This document shows positions 1 through 10,741 of a DNA stretch of 64,000 nt, one piece after another. The DNA lies in the NCBI GenBank assembly GCA_963575745.1, contig CAUYUJ010012113.1, forward strand, positions 330,559 to 394,558. Reading direction: 5' to 3'. Below the pieces are notes generated by a model, which was not told where the DNA came from, did not search any database, and worked only from the letters and a program-made list of their open reading frames with translations. Source of the DNA: Prorocentrum cordatum. Its lineage: Eukaryota; Sar; Dinophyceae; Prorocentrales; Prorocentraceae. The position numbers were made by a program, and so were the translations under genes. Numbering within the stretch: the stretch's first letter is position 1; every line of letters begins with the position of its first letter.

Positions 1-1183
1 TTGGGCCTGCTTGCCTCCATTCGCGAGGGAGCCGTGCTTGCGGATGAGGTTCTTCCCTGAGGCGTGGGTGAGAGCGAGGCCTCCTGGCGTGCTCATCAGA
101 TGAAGCTGCCGACGTAGCCTGGGCGGGAGCCGGCGGGGGCCCCTGCGAGATCCCAGGCGGATCATCTAGAGTGGGCAAGTCTCCCTGCTGACTGGAGCCC
201 GGCGCCGGTGGTGGTGCGTCGGGCATGTCGGGACTAAAGTCCACCTCTTCTTCGCCATTGACCTCCATGATGAGGATTGTGGTCTCGTCCTCGCACAGCC
301 CACATCCATCGCCCTCTTTATCTTCTGATATAAAATCACCAATGACGACGGTCATCGGTCCAGCCGGGACGGGCAGGTTTCCCTGCGTTGCCAGCGTCTG
401 AGCATCGCTTGGCTGTCCCGGCGTAGGCGGTACGGTTGTCGGCTCAGGCTCGTTGCCGAGCACAGGCTGCCCGGCAATATTGCGCATGGCCGTATGGTTG
501 GGCCGCAATCCCGCCGCCTGGAGACCCCATCCTGGCGGAGGAAGAGCCTGACCGCGCATGGCGATGGCCCTTTCAAGGGCCTGGCGCCATCTCCCTCTGG
601 AGTACCACGCATGCCGCTGCACGTCCTCAGGGTGCACGCTGTCGATGAGAGTACGGGCCGCCAGCACTAACTCCGAGTCGTCACAGGCATCAGTGTCTTG
701 TAGCATCATTTGGCCAGCTGCGATGCTCTCTTGACTCTCGGGATATGCTATGACCAACACAGCGTGCATCTTCATGAGGGTCTGCAGTAGAGCGCGTGGT
801 CCGTACTCGCCTGGGGCAAGCGAGCCAGGGGGTATAAACGGGTCCCCTGGCACGCCCATCACGAACGCTTGAGACTCCATCTCCATCAGATCAGCGTAGT
901 TTGGAGGATATGTGGGGGTAGGCCGGTTCCCAAGCATGAGGTCGGGTTGAGGTTGAAGGTTGCGATCAACCTCCGAAGGCGAGGCTTGAACAATATCATC
1001 TTCTCCACTGCTCTCGTAGGCCATGATGTTGCCTGGATTGCCGAACATCCAGTCAAAGAAGGAAAAAGGCGGGTTTCCCAGCGTTCCATGTTCCACAGGC
1101 GTCAGCTCGAAGTTGCCGACAACGAACCTGCGGAGGTACTCGAGGTTGTACGCGTACAGTCCGCGGCCGTACGCCTCGATCAT
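1..1183 (-). CDS. copia-like retroelement polyprotein, segment after gag (partial, leaves window)
   Basis: The minus strand is open from a TGA at 1250-1252 to the left edge, about 415 codons; the first ATG is at 1181-1183. It runs off the window, so its 3' end is unknown. It follows the gag and zinc knuckle of the next entry but in another frame, so a frameshift near 1185 separates the two. The protein starts with an aromatic, hydrophobic stretch (YNLEYLRRFVVGNFEL) and becomes acidic and Pro-rich. No catalytic motif is visible. I place it in the long linker that dinoflagellate copia-like elements carry between gag and protease. Hairpin 14-mers at 133, 175, 373 and 462 lie inside it. The open frame is seen; the element assignment is inferred from the neighbouring gag. 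Confidence 0.6.
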   Translation of the reverse strand, partial: MIEAYGRGLYAYNLEYLRRFVVGNFELTPVEHGTLGNPPFSFFDWMFGNPGNIMAYESSGEDDIVQASPSEVDRNLQPQPDLMLGNRPTPTYPPNYADLMEMESQAFVMGVPGDPFIPPGSLAPGEYGPRALLQTLMKMHAVLVIAYPESQESIAAGQMMLQDTDACDDSELVLAARTLIDSVHPEDVQRHAWYSRGRWRQALERAIAMRGQALPPPGWGLQAAGLRPNHTAMRNIAGQPVLGNEPEPTTVPPTPGQPSDAQTLATQGNLPVPAGPMTVVIGDFISEDKEGDGCGLCEDETTILIMEVNGEEEVDFSPDMPDAPPPAPGSSQQGDLPTLDDPPGISQGPPPAPAQATSAASSDEHARRPRSHPRLREEPHPQARLPREWRQAGP

Positions 1184-1873
1184 CCAAATTATCCACGCTG
1201 CTGACCCAAGTGAAAAATATCTGCTCCATGACCTCAAATTCTTGGAGGCTCAGATATTCAATAACTGGTTCACTTGAGCCGAAATGGACTTCGGTTGATC
1301 TGCCCTTTCAATTTCCCTTCGCTGGGCAATCTTTCACAATATGATCGGTACTATCACACTCATGGCACTTTAGGATCTGGCCGTCTCTACCTCGCGGGCT
1401 TCCCCGCCTACCCTTGCCTTTGCCTGAGGTATCTCTACGGCCTTTACCACGGCCCCTTCCCCCGAAAAATATCTCATCCTACTGGTCATCTGAGAGCCTC
1501 TGGAGGAAGGCCGCGACGCCTCGTCCATTCAACCTACGACGACCCTGTTTGCCTTTACCTTTTCCTTTGAAGCTCCTCCGTATCCTCCTCCTAACACGAC
1601 GCACTGGTTTTCGTGTGAACCTCCTCCACCTCCGCTTTGCCTGTTGTAAAAACCAGAACAGGTGTTCGGCTCGCTGATTGTCACTTTCCATGTTCATGAT
1701 GTCTGACCAATCTAAAGGTTCAACACCGTCTGATGATATAGTATCGGTGTCGGTGCCGGAGTCGAAATCGTCGTCTCCCAAGTAGGTGGATACACCGTCG
1801 GTCAAGGGGTTTGCTTCACCCCATAAAGAGCGGTGTGGTTGAGGTTCTCTAGGAGGAGGGCTGGTTGCCCAGC
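133..1873 (-). repeat. 14-bp micro-hairpin family, copies in retroelement copy 1
   Basis: Copies (plus-strand stem/loop/stem): 133-146 GCGGG/GGCC/CCTGC; 175-188 GCAAG/TCTC/CCTGC (decayed); 373-386 GCAGG/TTTC/CCTGC; 462-475 ACAGG/CTGC/CCGGC (decayed); 1860-1873 GCTGG/TTGC/CCAGC. Only 462 reads in the Ala-Gly-X-Pro frame; the others are read in the other two frames (for example Trp-Ala-Thr-Ser at 1860). Confidence 0.6.
1273..1294 (-). other. spliced-leader-like relic
   Basis: Read on the minus strand, this 22-mer matches the 21-nt core of the dinoflagellate spliced leader except for two substitutions and one inserted T; it ends in GGCTCAAG exactly like the leader. It sits between the TGA after the zinc knuckle (1308) and the long open frame to the left. 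It could mark a retroposed trans-spliced mRNA, or it could be chance within coding sequence. Confidence 0.4.
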
Positions 1874-3221
1874 TTGGTTGTGATCGACCCCCTGCTAGTA
1901 GTGCAGTAGACTCTCCAGGATCGTCGGCCCATATGCTTGAGGGCCCGTTTCCAGGCTGAGCTTCAGTGGTTAAGGTAGCGTAGAAATTTCCACTGCCAGA
2001 TCCCCTCCCCCTTCCAAGCACTGATCCTATATTACCAGGAGACCGTTCTGACAGATGGCCTATCGAACGGATCCTCTCCAGCAACTCATCATACTGTTGT
2101 TGTTTTCGGGGAATTTGGTGGTTGAGTGGCTGTAAGAGTTGCATGGCTCGCTGGTTGCCAACGCCTAGGGTGCGGAATAGGATAGTAGTGAGCAGTTGGA
2201 AGTTGGGAAGGTCAAGTCCCACCGACTGTGCCTCAAGGCGGGCCATCTCGAACCGGGTGAGGGTGACATCGATTCGTTCTCCGTGAGGCACATGAAAGTC
2301 GATGAGCTGTGTGCCTGAAGTGAGCTGGCGCTCATCTTCCAGGCGCTCGAACTTCATGCTTAGGAGGAACATGATGTAGATTGCTGGGTCGGTGTGGACA
2401 CCATCGATGCCCGCGCCGTAGTTTATGATGTCAGGCAGTACCCTCATGGCGAGTGTCCTCGCTAGGCCACCCAGGCCGCGTTGTATGGCGGCCGCTTGGG
2501 CCTGTGGCGTCATGCGTCCACTTGTGACGTTGATCCACGCGTTGACCTCATAAACGTACTCGCGGAAAGGTACGTTGCCTTGAGGGTCCCAGTATGGGCC
2601 ATGCGTTTGCCCATCGGTGCTGTCATCTCCACGGCGCATGTGTCCGATTGCTGCCCCCAGCGCGAATTATATGATGGCGAATACAACCAGCCCAAGGCTG
2701 TGAAGATAAGGGTGGTTATTAGGCGCGTTGCCGCGCTGGGGTAGCGCCTTGTCAAGTCTTCGAAGCGCTTTATCTTGCGGGTCGCCCCGCCTCTGCTTCA
2801 AGTGCTGCGCTTTTGGCTCGTTGCAGAGCGGTTGGTAGTAGCGCAGTGATGAAGCGTATATGGTACCAATGTTGTTGTCTAGACGTCGTACCTCTCGTGT
2901 TGCTTCTTGCTCTTGAGTTGATCCTCGTAAATGTACTGGGAGCGGTGGCGCAGGGTGGTAGTTGGTCACGAAGATCGCGCCGTATAGCGCGAGGATAAGA
3001 AGAGCAAGAGTTGACCACACGAGAGTGCGGCCAGCTCCGCTACCAAGTCTGAAGTGACTATGGCAATTCAAAGAGCATCCGATCCCATGGGAAGCGGATG
3101 GCAAATAGCGTCCGGTATCGTACTGAGGTTGTTCAGTAAGAAAAATTGGACGGATAGGATTGGATAAGATCGATGTAATGATCTTTCCAGCACATAGCAA
3201 ACACAAGCAGCGTCCGGGCAA
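1308..3221 (-). pseudogene. copia-like gag with N-terminal membrane segment and CCHC zinc knuckle (copy 1)
   Basis: One reading frame runs from about 3221 to 1308 and is broken by TAA (2667-2669), TAG (1479-1481) and TGA (1308-1310). The first part has a hydrophobic helix (TLALLILALYGAIFV). The longest uninterrupted piece, 386 codons from 2639, is gag: it contains ERIDVTLTRFEMARLEAQ and PNFQLLTTILFRTLG, which match the second gag at 38.2-39.3 kb residue by residue in places. After the TAG comes a Gly/Arg/Lys-rich tract and a perfect CX2CX4HX4C knuckle (C-HE-C-DSTD-H-IVKD-C, 1326-1367), the nucleic-acid-binding motif of retroelement gag. No ATG is obvious at 3221 (the codon is TTG). All three stop types occur, so decay is likelier than a changed code. 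Confidence 0.75.
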
Positions 3222-3236
3222 ATAGGGCGCGCGTGC

Positions 3237-3254
3237 CTTGAGCCAAAGGCGACG
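3237..3254 (-). other. second spliced-leader-like relic
   Basis: On the minus strand this stretch ends in TTTGGCTCAAG, the last 11 nt of the dinoflagellate spliced leader, preceded by CGTCGCC where the leader has CGTAGCCAT (one substitution, two missing bases). It lies 16 bp upstream of the open frame that leads into gag, where a leader would sit on a trans-spliced mRNA. Confidence 0.4.
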
Positions 3255-3299
3255 ACGCGCGAGCTATACCCCCGATTCTATATAACATCTCCCAAAAAG

Positions 3300-4165
3300 C
3301 TACCCTCAAAGTTCGAGGATGTCTCAGGTTCCCATTTCCATGCGTTTGGTGAATTCGCGGTTTTCTTGTTCTGGTGAATGTCTCAGGCGAAGTGCTTGTT
3401 TTCGTGAAAGGCGGTGTTGCGAACAATTCATGTTGGTGAGGATGGCTCGAGCCACATGCTAACTTTGAGGAATCTCGAGGGCGCTCCTGGGGTCAGGTTG
3501 AGCCTCGTTTGGCGCTCATTTGGGGCTGCCTCGACGCCATCAAAAACATGCCAATGCTTTCTTGAGCATGTCCCAAGCGAAATCGTCATTTTTAGAAGCC
3601 TGGTTTGGGCCGTCTGGAAGCCTTTTCAAGAGCGATCCCAAGACGAGGTTAGAACAGCAATTTTCAAAACGTTGCTGTTGTATGTTTTGTTAATTGTTTA
3701 AAGATGTCCCAGCGAAATCGTCAGTTTCGGTAGTCACCAGGGCGCGTTTGGAGACATATTGAAATCTGTTTTGGGCTATCGTTTCTTCTTCGTGGAGCAC
3801 TTCAATAACGATGTCAAGACGAGGCTGAAACCATCTCACTAGTTTCGAATATGTCCCCAACGAACTGCAACATTTCTGCCGTGTTCTTTTTTCTGGTCCG
3901 CCGTGATGCCGAGCATTTTCCGAGGATGTCCCTAGAGAAAACGCCGTTTTCAACATAAACGGCAGTAAAACACCTCCGGAGACATCTCAATTGTGTGAGG
4001 ATGTCTCAGGCGAAACGCAAATTGTTACAGATGAGTAAATTTCGCGGCGATCAACTTTTCGAGGATGTCTCAAGCGAAACGCTTGTTTTTGTTAAACGCG
4101 ATGTCGCGAATATCCAATGTGTGTGAGGATGTCTCGACCGAAATCGCTTGTTCTGTGGATCCGCT
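3300..4165 (+). repeat. degenerate repeat with core GAGGATGTCTCARGCGAAA
   Basis: About eleven diverged copies of a core near GAGGATGTCTCARGCGAAA recur at uneven spacing (about 60-150 bp): near 3314, 3373, 3434, 3563, 3625, 3699, 3849, 3921, 3995, 4060 and 4121. Some copies share longer flanks, such as the run after 3390 and after 4080 (CGCTTGTTTTTGTTAAACGC and its variant). No coding signal is seen. Confidence 0.6.
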
Positions 4166-4501
4166 AACGAAAAATGTCGTGCGATCCGCCACCCTCTATT
4201 GAGTAAGATATGATTGGATATGATGCAGACTCGGCCACAACGTCCAGCTCGCTTTTCAGACCTCGAAGACGCTTCCCATCATCCGCCGGCCCCCTTGTGG
4301 GGCCACCAGGCTGTAGGGCGAAGTTGCTGCTCCCTGCCCCAGTTGCAGTTTAAGTCTCCAAGGTTACAATGCTGCTTTCTGTTTCCTCTTGAAAATTGTG
4401 CAAGTCCGCGCGAGGGGGGGAGCCCCAAAGGACCCCGTTACCACACCCGGATCGCGTTCGCTGAATTCCTGGGGGGGAATGGCACACGTACAAGTATGCG
4501 A
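4166..4501. other. no gene recognised
   Basis: GC-rich unique-looking sequence between two repeat blocks. Open frames here overlap in several frames and show no family signature. Confidence 0.5.
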
Positions 4502-4685
4502 GACTCGCGCCCCCGAGGCCGTAATCCCTCGTAAATTATACAATGCTCGCTCGCGTTCCCGAGGCCACAAACCCTGGTAAATTACATCATTGTTGCGTCC
4601 CTGAGGCAACAAGCCACAATACATTACGTACGCTACATTCGCGCCACCGAAGCCATGAACGTTCGCAAATGATGCATATTTGCGT
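4502..4685 (+). repeat. four diverged copies of a 47-bp repeat
   Basis: The pattern CGCG-CCCGAGGCC followed by an A/T-rich tail (TAAATTAYAYMATG) recurs about every 45-50 bp, starting near 4506, 4553, 4599 and 4643. Confidence 0.5.
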
Positions 4686-4689
4686 TGCC

Positions 4690-5175
4690 GCGGACAAGAA
4701 TGCTCCAAGGCCCCCGAAGATGGTCCAAGACGGCCCAAGAGGGCCCAAAGAGGCCCCAAGAGGCCCAAATCGTAAATTCCACAAAGATTTGTCTAAGAGT
4801 TTGGGCCTTCTCGCATGTTTGGCTTTCCGACGCTCCAAAACGGCTCAAAAAGCTCCCCAACCGCCCCAAAACAACCCAAAACGCCTCCAAGAGGGCCCCA
4901 AGACGGCCCAAGAGGGCTCCAAGATGGCCCAAGAAGCGCTCAAGACGGTCCAACCGGACCGCAAGACGGCCCCAAGAGGGGCCCAAGCAGGGGACCACGA
5001 ACCGAACATTCGATATGTGATATGTGTGTGTGCCCCGAACACCCCCAGGAGGCCCCAAGAGGCCGCCAAGAGGTCCCAAGAGGCGCCCCTGACGCGCCCA
5101 AGAGGCCTCCAAGAGGCCCAGAAGATACCCCACGAGGCCCTGAGGGGCCCCCAAGCGGCACCCACACCCCAACAC
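4690..5175 (+). repeat. GC-rich minisatellite (CCAAGAGGCCC type)
   Basis: Imperfect short repeats built on CCAAGAGGCCCC and CCAAGACGGCC. They keep several frames open at once and translate as Pro/Arg/Lys-rich or Trp/Leu/Gly-rich shadows, which I do not take as genes. The same repeat class recurs at 17.4, 18.8, 26.7, 35.2, 60.0, 61.6 and 63.1 kb. Confidence 0.7.
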
Positions 5176-6730
5176 ACATATACAAGAGGCCTCACACCCA
5201 CAACCCAAGCACGGTGGCGGGATGGGCCGAAGACCACTAGGGCAACGCCAACGTTTCAATATGCGCTGATCATTCCGATCAGCACCCGCATGATGTTCTC
5301 AGATGCGCCAAAGCAGCGCCGAGACGCACCGACGCGACTCTGACGTACCCCATTATGATAACGAGGAGGCTGGTGGCAGGGGGTGGAGCCCTTCCGGATA
5401 AACGGATGTGTCATGAGTTGGCGCACCCCATAATTACGTTTCCTCTGCACAGCGCGGTCCGCACAGGTGACCCACCTGCGGGTGGGTCACCGGAGAACGA
5501 ATTGAGAAAACTCAGTTGTTTCACTCGCGCGTTGGGCTCCAACCGCGGCGAATGCAACCCCGGCGAAGGCGAGCGCTGGCGAGGTCGACCTCAGCGAAAA
5601 CGACTCGTGCTGGGCCTAGAGCCCGTTTCCAACATGACTCACACTCCTGAGCAAGGCCCAGCGGGTACTGCGGACTCGTGCCGTGACAACCTGCGCGTGG
5701 ATCGTTCTTGAACGAATCGTGGTTTCCTGACCCCGTTTTTGCCAAGCGCCCCACCCTCTGCAAGGGGGATCCCAGGGAGCCAGCCAATCCCTGCCCACGG
5801 CGCAATGTCGCCTAGCAAGCGCCGTACGGTCGGACCTAGGACCGAAGACCATCCTTCAAGAACATGAGACCCTGCTGGCCAAAGCACACGTAACAGCCAA
5901 GGGTATCCTCCTCAGGATGCACAAGAACATCCAACAAGCACGCTGATTAGCAAGGTACCCTCCTCGAACCGACCTCGATCTTATACCTCGGGCCGGCCCT
6001 AGCATCACCCCTCGGTGCGCACATCTCCGAAGCCCCGACCCTTCTCCCAAGGGCCAGCCGGCTTTTCATCCTGAGTAGTTCTGTTAGCTGTCCTGGGGCA
6101 TGGCGGGGGCCCCCATAGGGGCCGAGAACGGCGAACCGCCTGCAAGCTCAGCGCTCTTCGATGCCTTCGAGCTCCGAGGGGTCGCCACCGCTTCAGCCCG
6201 GCGCGGAGACTGCTGCAGCCGCGCGGGCCGCGGCGCCCACGGCGGCCGGCCGCATGGCCCAACGCGGCCACGGTGGCCCGCGCGTGCCGCGCGCGCCGTA
6301 CGGCGACCGCCAAGGCGGGAAGGCGAGGGGGGGGGGGCCGGGCCCTTCGGAGCAGGGTGCGCTCGTTGGAGACTGGGGACGGCAGACGCCCGCGACTGGC
6401 GGCGGCTGGCAGCGGTGACCTGCGACGGCGGCGACTGACAACGGAGACGGACGACGACGAACACCAACGGCGACGTGCGAGGTACCGACGAAGACAACTG
6501 AGAACGGCGACCGGCGACGACGGACACCAGGCGACGACGGACGATGGACGGCTGCCGCGAACCAGCAGGGGTCCTCCAGAGCAGCACGCACTTGTCGATG
6601 ACCACCCCCTCCCGCGTGGGCTTCCCGTCCTGGCTTGGCGGGTGGCAGAGAGGAGCTCGCAACCCCAGCGCCTGATAATCGCAACGTCGTCGTCGCCTGG
6701 GAGTTACCTTCCAAATCGAACCGACATCCT
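5176..6730. other. no recognisable gene; GC-rich
   Basis: Several open frames overlap on both strands but none shows a domain. The 6.1-6.6 kb part is extremely GC-rich with CGACGG-type microrepeats. The only structure noted is the inverted repeat at 5466-5491. Confidence 0.4.
5466..5491. repeat. perfect 11-bp inverted repeat
   Basis: GGTGACCCACC (5466-5476), loop TGCG, GGTGGGTCACC (5481-5491). No T-run follows, so it is not terminator-like. Confidence 0.8.
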
Positions 6731-6734
6731 CCTC

Positions 6735-6880
6735 GACCTCGTCTGCCTTCTCCTCCTCCTCCTTCTCCTTTTTCCTCCTCCTCCTGCTCCACATCCACCT
6801 CCTCCTGCTCCTTCTCCTCCTGCTCCTTCTCCTCCTCCTCCTCCTCCTCCTCATCCTGCACCTCCTTCTGATCATGCTCG
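6735..6880 (+). repeat. CTC/CTT microsatellite
   Basis: Pyrimidine-only run of TCCTCC and TCCTTC units. A shorter CTC run lies at 7046-7070. Confidence 0.8.
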
Positions 6881-7261
6881 CACTTCACCTCCACATCCTC
6901 CTCCTTGTCTTGACCCCGTCTACATCTTCCAACTCAACCTGTGCGAGGCCAGGCTTTATAAATATCCGCCGCCTGGGAATCGATCTCCCTGGAAGATCGG
7001 CACCTTAGGCGGTGTAAGTGTGCGCGTCCTGGCATCGGACCTGTTCCTCCTCCTCCTCCTCCTCCTCCACCTCCAGGACCTGGCCCTGGAAGTGGCTGAG
7101 GGACGGTGGCGTGGCATCATACCAGCTTCGACGATGGAGGCCGTCGTGGGAGTGAGGCAACAAAAAAACGGTTTTCAGGCTAAGTTCCCCGGAAGATCGG
7201 TCGGCTCTCCGGGCGAACGTGACCAAATGCCGAATCGGTTGGATTTCCAAATGAGATCCTT

Positions 7262-7491
7262 GTCGGATTCCCCCAAGCCAAAAAAACAGACCAACACCCA
7301 AACAGCACGCACCAAACCCCAAACAACAAACCCCAAACCCAAATTCCCAAACAACAAAACGGAAACCCCAAACCCCAAATACCAACCCCTAACACCAAAC
7401 CCCCAAACCCCAAACACCAAACAACAAAACTCCAAACCCCAGACCCCAAACCCCCAACACCAAACCCCAAGCACCAAACCCCAAACTGCAA
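7262..7491 (+). repeat. C/A tract of CCCCAAACACCAAA units
   Basis: A strongly strand-biased tract, almost free of G and T, built from CCCCAAA, CACCAAA and CAACAAA words. It superficially resembles ciliate-type telomere repeats but is degenerate and internal. A sister tract lies at 8803-9092. Confidence 0.75.
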
Positions 7492-7524
7492 GCCACGGGC
7501 TGTGCAACGTCCGTAGCCCGTGGC
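7492..7524. repeat. 10-bp inverted repeat at the end of the C/A tract
   Basis: GCCACGGGCT (7492-7501) and AGCCCGTGGC (7515-7524) are exact reverse complements around a 13-nt loop, immediately after the C/A tract. Confidence 0.75.
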
Positions 7525-7794
7525 GCCTGGCCGAGCGCTCAGCGAGCCTGCCCATACAGGGTGCGCCGCGCCGACCAATCGCGTAGCGCTGAGGAGGAAT
7601 TCGCACGCCGCGCGTGTACGGCTCCGCTGGTTCGACCTGGAAAGAAAAACACCTTCAGCCTAAGCCGCAGCCGATGACGTCCTCGCGATGGGCTCCATCC
7701 CCTGAGCCCCTGCGGTTCCAAACCGATGAAAATACATCACGCGGCGTCTTTTCGGCCGCCCATGGGGCAACAACCTTATACAGAAATGCAGCAC

Positions 7795-8300
7795 GCGGCG
7801 CCCTCGGGCCTTCTTCCAGGCGTGCCCACGCTGTCCCAGGCGCTCCCAGGCGCACCCTGGCGCCTCCAAGCGCTCCCATGTGTTCCGCGGCGCTCCTAGG
7901 CCCTAGGCGTTCCCAGGCGCTCCCAAGTGCTCCCAAGCGCTACCAGGCGCTCCCAGGCGCCCCTAGGCACCGCCAGGCGCATCCAGGCGGTCCCCGGCGC
8001 TCCCAGGCGCATCCCAGGCGTTCCCGGCGCTCCCAGGCGCTCCCAGGCGTCCCCAAGCGGCCCCAGGCGCTCCCAAACGCTCCCCTGCGCTCCCAAGGGC
8101 TCGCGCTTCCTGGCGTTCCCGGTTGCTCCTAAGGTGCCCCCCGGCGCTATCAAGCGTTCCAAGGCGCTCACCAGGCGCCCCACTGCGCTCCCAGGCGCTC
8201 CTTTTGGCGCTCCCTGGCGTTCGCGAGCGCTCCCCGGCGCTCCCAAGCGCCCCCAGGTGCTCGAGAACGCTTCCTGGCGCTGCCAGGCGCTCCCCCGCCA
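7795..8300 (+). repeat. minisatellite with GCGCTCCCAG core
   Basis: About forty imperfect units of roughly 12 bp (GGCGCTCCCAGG). Open frames on both strands here are by-products of the repeat. From 8300 to 8720 no gene is recognised. Confidence 0.75.
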
Positions 8301-8720
8301 TGCAGGTGCTGCCGCAGCCATGCCCGCGCACCATAACGAGGGGTTGCCAACCCAACCCCCTCGCGCTCTCCTTCCAGCCATACGAAGTTCGCGCCGAAGG
8401 CGCATCGATGAATGCAGTCGCTTCAGCGGGGTCGATGCCAACGGCGAGCGCCGAGAGCGAATGCGACTGCCGTGCGCATCGCTGTCAACCCCCGTGGACT
8501 CCTGCGTTTGCGGCAGCCCTGCGGCGCCATTCAAAGCCGAAGGCCGCGACGAGCAGCTCGGCAAGGCAAGCTCGCGCACCAGCACAGAGCGCATCGCGTG
8601 CGTACTCCAACGCATTCGCCGAACACGACAGGCCCCCTTGATAGGGTCGTTGGGGGATAGAAGCCCTAAATCCTAAAGAGCTTCAGCGTGGGTGGTCTGG
8701 GACGGGAATGCAAAGTTCGG

Positions 8721-8791
8721 AGCGCGCGCGGCCTGGGCAGCGATCCCCCCAGACATTCTTGGTGAGGGGGGGATCGCAGCCAGCGCGCGCT
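8721..8791. repeat. long imperfect inverted repeat before the second C/A tract
   Basis: The outer arms are AGCGCGCGC and GCGCGCGCT, the inner arms GCGATCCCCCC and GGGGGGATCGC, separated by a short mismatched bulge and a loop of about 15 nt. It lies just before the C/A tract at 8803. Confidence 0.75.
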
Positions 8792-8802
8792 TTCCCGAAT
8801 GC

Positions 8803-9092
8803 AGACCCCAAACCCCAAACACCAAACAGCAAACACAAAACACCAAACCCCAAACACCAAATATACCAACCCCAAACACCGAACCCTAAAAAGCACACGC
8901 CAACATCCAAACACCACGCACCAAACCCCAAACACCACGCACCGAACCCCAAACCCAAATTCCTAAAACCCGAACACCACAAACACAAAACCCCAAACAC
9001 CCCCACAAAACCAGAAACACCAAACCCGAAACAGCAAACCCCAAACACCAAACGCCCCGCCACAAACACCCAAACCCCAGACACCAAACACC
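8803..9092 (+). repeat. second C/A tract (CCCCAAACACCAAA units)
   Basis: Same word composition and strand as 7262-7491. It ends at a purine-rich block. Confidence 0.75.
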
Positions 9093-9103
9093 AGGAGGTG
9101 TGC

Positions 9104-9352
9104 ACGAGGGGGACGAATGGGGTGAGGAAGAGAACGATGTGGATGAGACGGATGAGAACGATGAGGAGGAGGTCGAGGATCAACATTATGGGAGAAGGTG
9201 CAGGAGGACGAGGATGAGAACGGCGAGGATGAGGAGGGGGCGGGACGGAGGAGACGGGAGAGCGATGAGGATCACGAGGAGGAGCAGCAACAGCAGGAGG
9301 GGAAGATGAGAATGAGGCTTGAAGAGGAGAGGCTGAAGGAAACGGAGGAATA
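9104..9352 (+). repeat. GA-rich microsatellite
   Basis: GAGGAGGA and GATGAGGA units; the reverse strand reads as poly-Leu/Pro/Ser shadows. Confidence 0.7.
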
Positions 9353-10741
9353 GGAAGGCACAATGGGCTGCATTGCATTCGCCTCCCACACACGCGCTCA
9401 AGGGACAGTAACTCTTACACTCCTGCCTAGATACCTCATACGGAACAAAACTTAGGCGGTCTTTACAAGGGGGCTATCTGGACGGTGCGACACGTTTTTT
9501 TGCATGGGGACCGTCTGGACGCTCTGTGACATGTCACATACGGGTACGACATGTGTAGTTGCAGTATACAAGGAACCATTCAGCACAGCGAAGAAAGGGC
9601 TTGACATCATCGAGCCTAACACGCCATCGATTACATTCAACAGGCGAAGAGACCAAGGCCTACTCTACCGTTGCTGATTTGGCTCCAACCATGGTTACCG
9701 TATTACACGCTGTCTGTCCTGCGAGCACTGTCGAGCACCACGATACGCAGCACCGACCCACAGCGACAGCACGACTACGACCAGCACTACGACCGGCAGA
9801 CTACGAAAGCACCGACTACAAGCCTCATACCCAGAACGGGAGCCCACGCGGGCATACCTGGGGAAGAGGCATGGCTATGACCATTTCGTAACATGTGACA
9901 ATGAGTGTTTCATACTTCCTGCGCTCCGATTTTCAAACCAACCATGCTTGATGCGAATTTCATACCGCTGTAGTTCGCATGCCTTGACAGTGGAGACATA
10001 CCATACTGGTTTCGGCCAGCCACGCTGCTTTAACGTCATGACAGCAAGGCTCAAGCATGTCATTACTACAACGATGTCATATGTCATCGCCCTTTATATA
10101 TATATGTATATATATATATATCCGAACCATGTTCCCAGGACTAGCGCCATACATACTGACAACGACCGACACGTATGCTGTACATGCAGACAAGTGGGCA
10201 AACGCCACGCGCTTCGTCTACCTACCCGCCCTCTCCATTCACATGACCCACTCAGAAAAGAATGAAAACCAACGTGCCAGATAACGGAAACTTCTCATCG
10301 GACAACCATACCGGCCTTCTACCGAACCATACGAAGACGACGGCAACGACGAACTCCCACCACTACTCAAAACGCGACGCAAGAAGAACCCGTGAAAGTT
10401 ACTACGCGCTGCCACCCCCACGAAATACGAACCACCATCTGCGCAAGTACTACGAGCACAAGTACAGCCGAACAGACAGGACGACACCACCAACGCGCGG
10501 ATCAACAAATACTATGAATGTAGTTCCCAACCTTTGGGGTTCGAGTACGCACCAGTACCCACGTCTAAAGGGTAAATAGGGTGGGCACGCGCAACAAGAC
10601 AGGCACACATCACAATCGCCTATTTGCCCGACATCAATCGACAATACTTTACGTTCCTGCTGCAAAAAATTAAAAAAAGCCCTACAGAAGCGGATAACAC
10701 ACTCATCCCACACCACTATCATAACACACTTGTCGCAATGA
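9353..10741 (+). other. A/C-rich segment, no gene recognised; AT microsatellite inside
   Basis: The plus strand is rich in A and C with frequent CTACGA words. A TA dinucleotide run occupies 10095-10122. Short open frames have no family signature. It may be the decayed 5' part of the LINE whose end is at 10742-11389. Confidence 0.4.

Noticed and set aside
1308-2669. Stop-codon readthrough or altered genetic code in gag
   Set aside because: TAA, TAG and TGA all interrupt the same frame, and a frameshift follows; simple decay explains this better.
4633-5259. Trp/Leu/Gly-rich and Pro/Arg-rich frames as proteins
   Set aside because: They come from the CCAAGAGGCCC minisatellite, and several frames are open at once.
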